From Rallus limicola (Eukaryota; Chordata; Aves; Gruiformes; Rallidae), in contig JAKCOZ010000220.1 of the NCBI GenBank assembly GCA_022605955.1, forward strand, positions 186,001 to 250,000: 64,000 nucleotides of DNA, read 5' to 3'. Shown here in pieces: positions 63,631 to 64,000 of the stretch. A program made the translations under genes and the position numbers. The notes under the pieces are model-generated. The model was not told where the DNA came from. It worked only from the letters and a program-made list of their open reading frames with translations, and did not search any database. The number at the start of each line of letters is the position of its first letter. Position 1 is the stretch's first letter.

Positions 63631-64000
63631 CTGTTGGCTCTCAGCCTTTTCCTTTGCCTGGAAAGAGGGAACATGCCTGGAACCTCCTACTGTGCTTTTC
63701 TCGGCCCTAGCAGACTGCAGTTCAAAACATGCTAAACGTCCAGCAATAACTCCCAAAGTAAAGAAGCTAGGCCTGAAAGGCATAGCTTGTCTGAAACCTC
63801 CTAACAGGACACACGAGCAGACCCTGTCACTTTGGCTCTCAGCCTTTTCCTTTGCCTGGAAAGAGGGAACATGCCTGGATCCTCCTACGGTGCTTTTCTC
63901 GGCCCTAGCAGACTGCAGTTCAAAACATGCTAAACGTCCAGCAATAACTCCCAAAGTAAAGAAGCGAGGCCTGAAAGGCATAGCTTGTCTGAAACCTCCT
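63631..64000. repeat. Array end in window, after a 1-bp phase change
   Basis: At 63631 the usual ccctgtcactttgg reads ccctgtctgttgg, one base shorter and with changed bases. The following monomers therefore run in a different frame relative to the preceding 60 kb. One later copy (near 63878) has ggatcc, a variant otherwise seen in domain A. The satellite continues past the window edge. Confidence 0.85.

Larger units (their letters stand above)
1..64000. repeat. Satellite DNA array, 198-bp monomer, about 322 tandem copies
   Basis: The same 198-bp unit recurs head to tail from the first to the last base; for example the tcagccttttcc landmark lies at 1, 199, 397, 595 and 793. The phase was checked at many points. 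It stays exact once six 47-bp junction insertions and two 1-bp losses (near 2310 and 63631) are allowed for. Copies differ from one another mostly by a few single-base substitutions. No unique DNA, transposon, simple repeat or other satellite interrupts the array, and both array ends lie outside the window. Monomers of 150-200 bp with higher-order structure are typical of centromeric or pericentromeric heterochromatin, so that location is an inference. I do not recognise the satellite family. Confidence 0.98.

Noticed and set aside
1..64000. Dozens of long open reading frames as genes for giant repeat proteins
   Set aside because: They exist on both strands over the same DNA, plus-strand frames start at GTG within the repeat, stop-bearing monomers are amplified, and no gene signals flank them. 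They follow from a 198-bp stop-free monomer.
1..64000. CRISPR array or other prokaryotic repeat-spacer system
   Set aside because: The entire 198-bp period is repeated without unique spacers, and there are no cas-like genes. Unit size and array length fit a eukaryotic satellite.
1..64000. CENP-B box in the monomer
   Set aside because: I looked for the TTCG-N(7-8)-CGGG type core on both strands of the consensus and saw none. The nearest CpG contexts (ctcggcc, aagcgagg) do not fit. A centromeric role therefore cannot be argued from this motif.
1..64000. Mobile elements, tRNA, rRNA, telomeric or microsatellite sequence
   Set aside because: Every stretch inspected aligns to the 198-bp monomer or to the 47-bp junction insert. 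No other sequence class was seen.

Overview
The whole window is one uninterrupted eukaryotic satellite DNA array. About 322 head-to-tail copies of a 198-bp monomer (50% GC in the consensus) fill positions 1-64000. There is no unique sequence, gene, RNA gene or recognisable transposon. I cannot name the species or satellite family from sequence alone. The monomer has 4 CpGs where about 12 are expected from its base composition (observed/expected about 0.33). Many sporadic variants are CpG to TpG or CpA changes. Both points suggest a genome with cytosine methylation, most likely a vertebrate. A centromeric or other heterochromatic location is an inference from array size, monomer length and higher-order structure.

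Layout. Domain A (1 to about 20.1 kb) carries T at monomer position 128 and contains a higher-order repeat (HOR). Its unit is 22 monomers plus a 47-bp junction, 4,403 bp in all, complete at 2966-7368, 7369-11771 and 11772-16174. Truncated versions flank it (1-939, 940-2965, 16175-17211). Each unit boundary is a near-perfect hairpin with 29-bp arms and a 13-nt loop; six copies are present (940, 2966, 7369, 11772, 16175, 17212). From 17.2 to 20.1 kb the HOR interior continues in rearranged form. Domain B (about 20.2-64 kb) is dominated by G at position 128, loses several domain A variants and has no hairpin junctions. It is built from segmental duplications whose offsets are exact multiples of 198 bp: 33 monomers (6,534), 30 (5,940), 12 (2,376), 25 (4,950), 5 (990) and 4 (792).

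Open reading frames. Because 198 = 3 x 66 and the consensus lacks stops in one frame on each strand, very long frames (up to about 3,000 codons) run through the array on both strands at once. I regard them as by-products of the repeat and annotate no protein-coding gene.

Most noteworthy. The hairpin junctions read as a fossil of a double template switch. Sense monomer sequence runs to position 151, switches to antisense 167-144, then resumes in sense at 129. Short homologies (4 and 6 nt) lie at the two switch points. The 6-nt homology is the stem of an imperfect hairpin found in every T-type monomer and weakened in G-type monomers, which matches the restriction of junctions to domain A. Apart from these junctions, only two 1-bp length changes were found in 64 kb.
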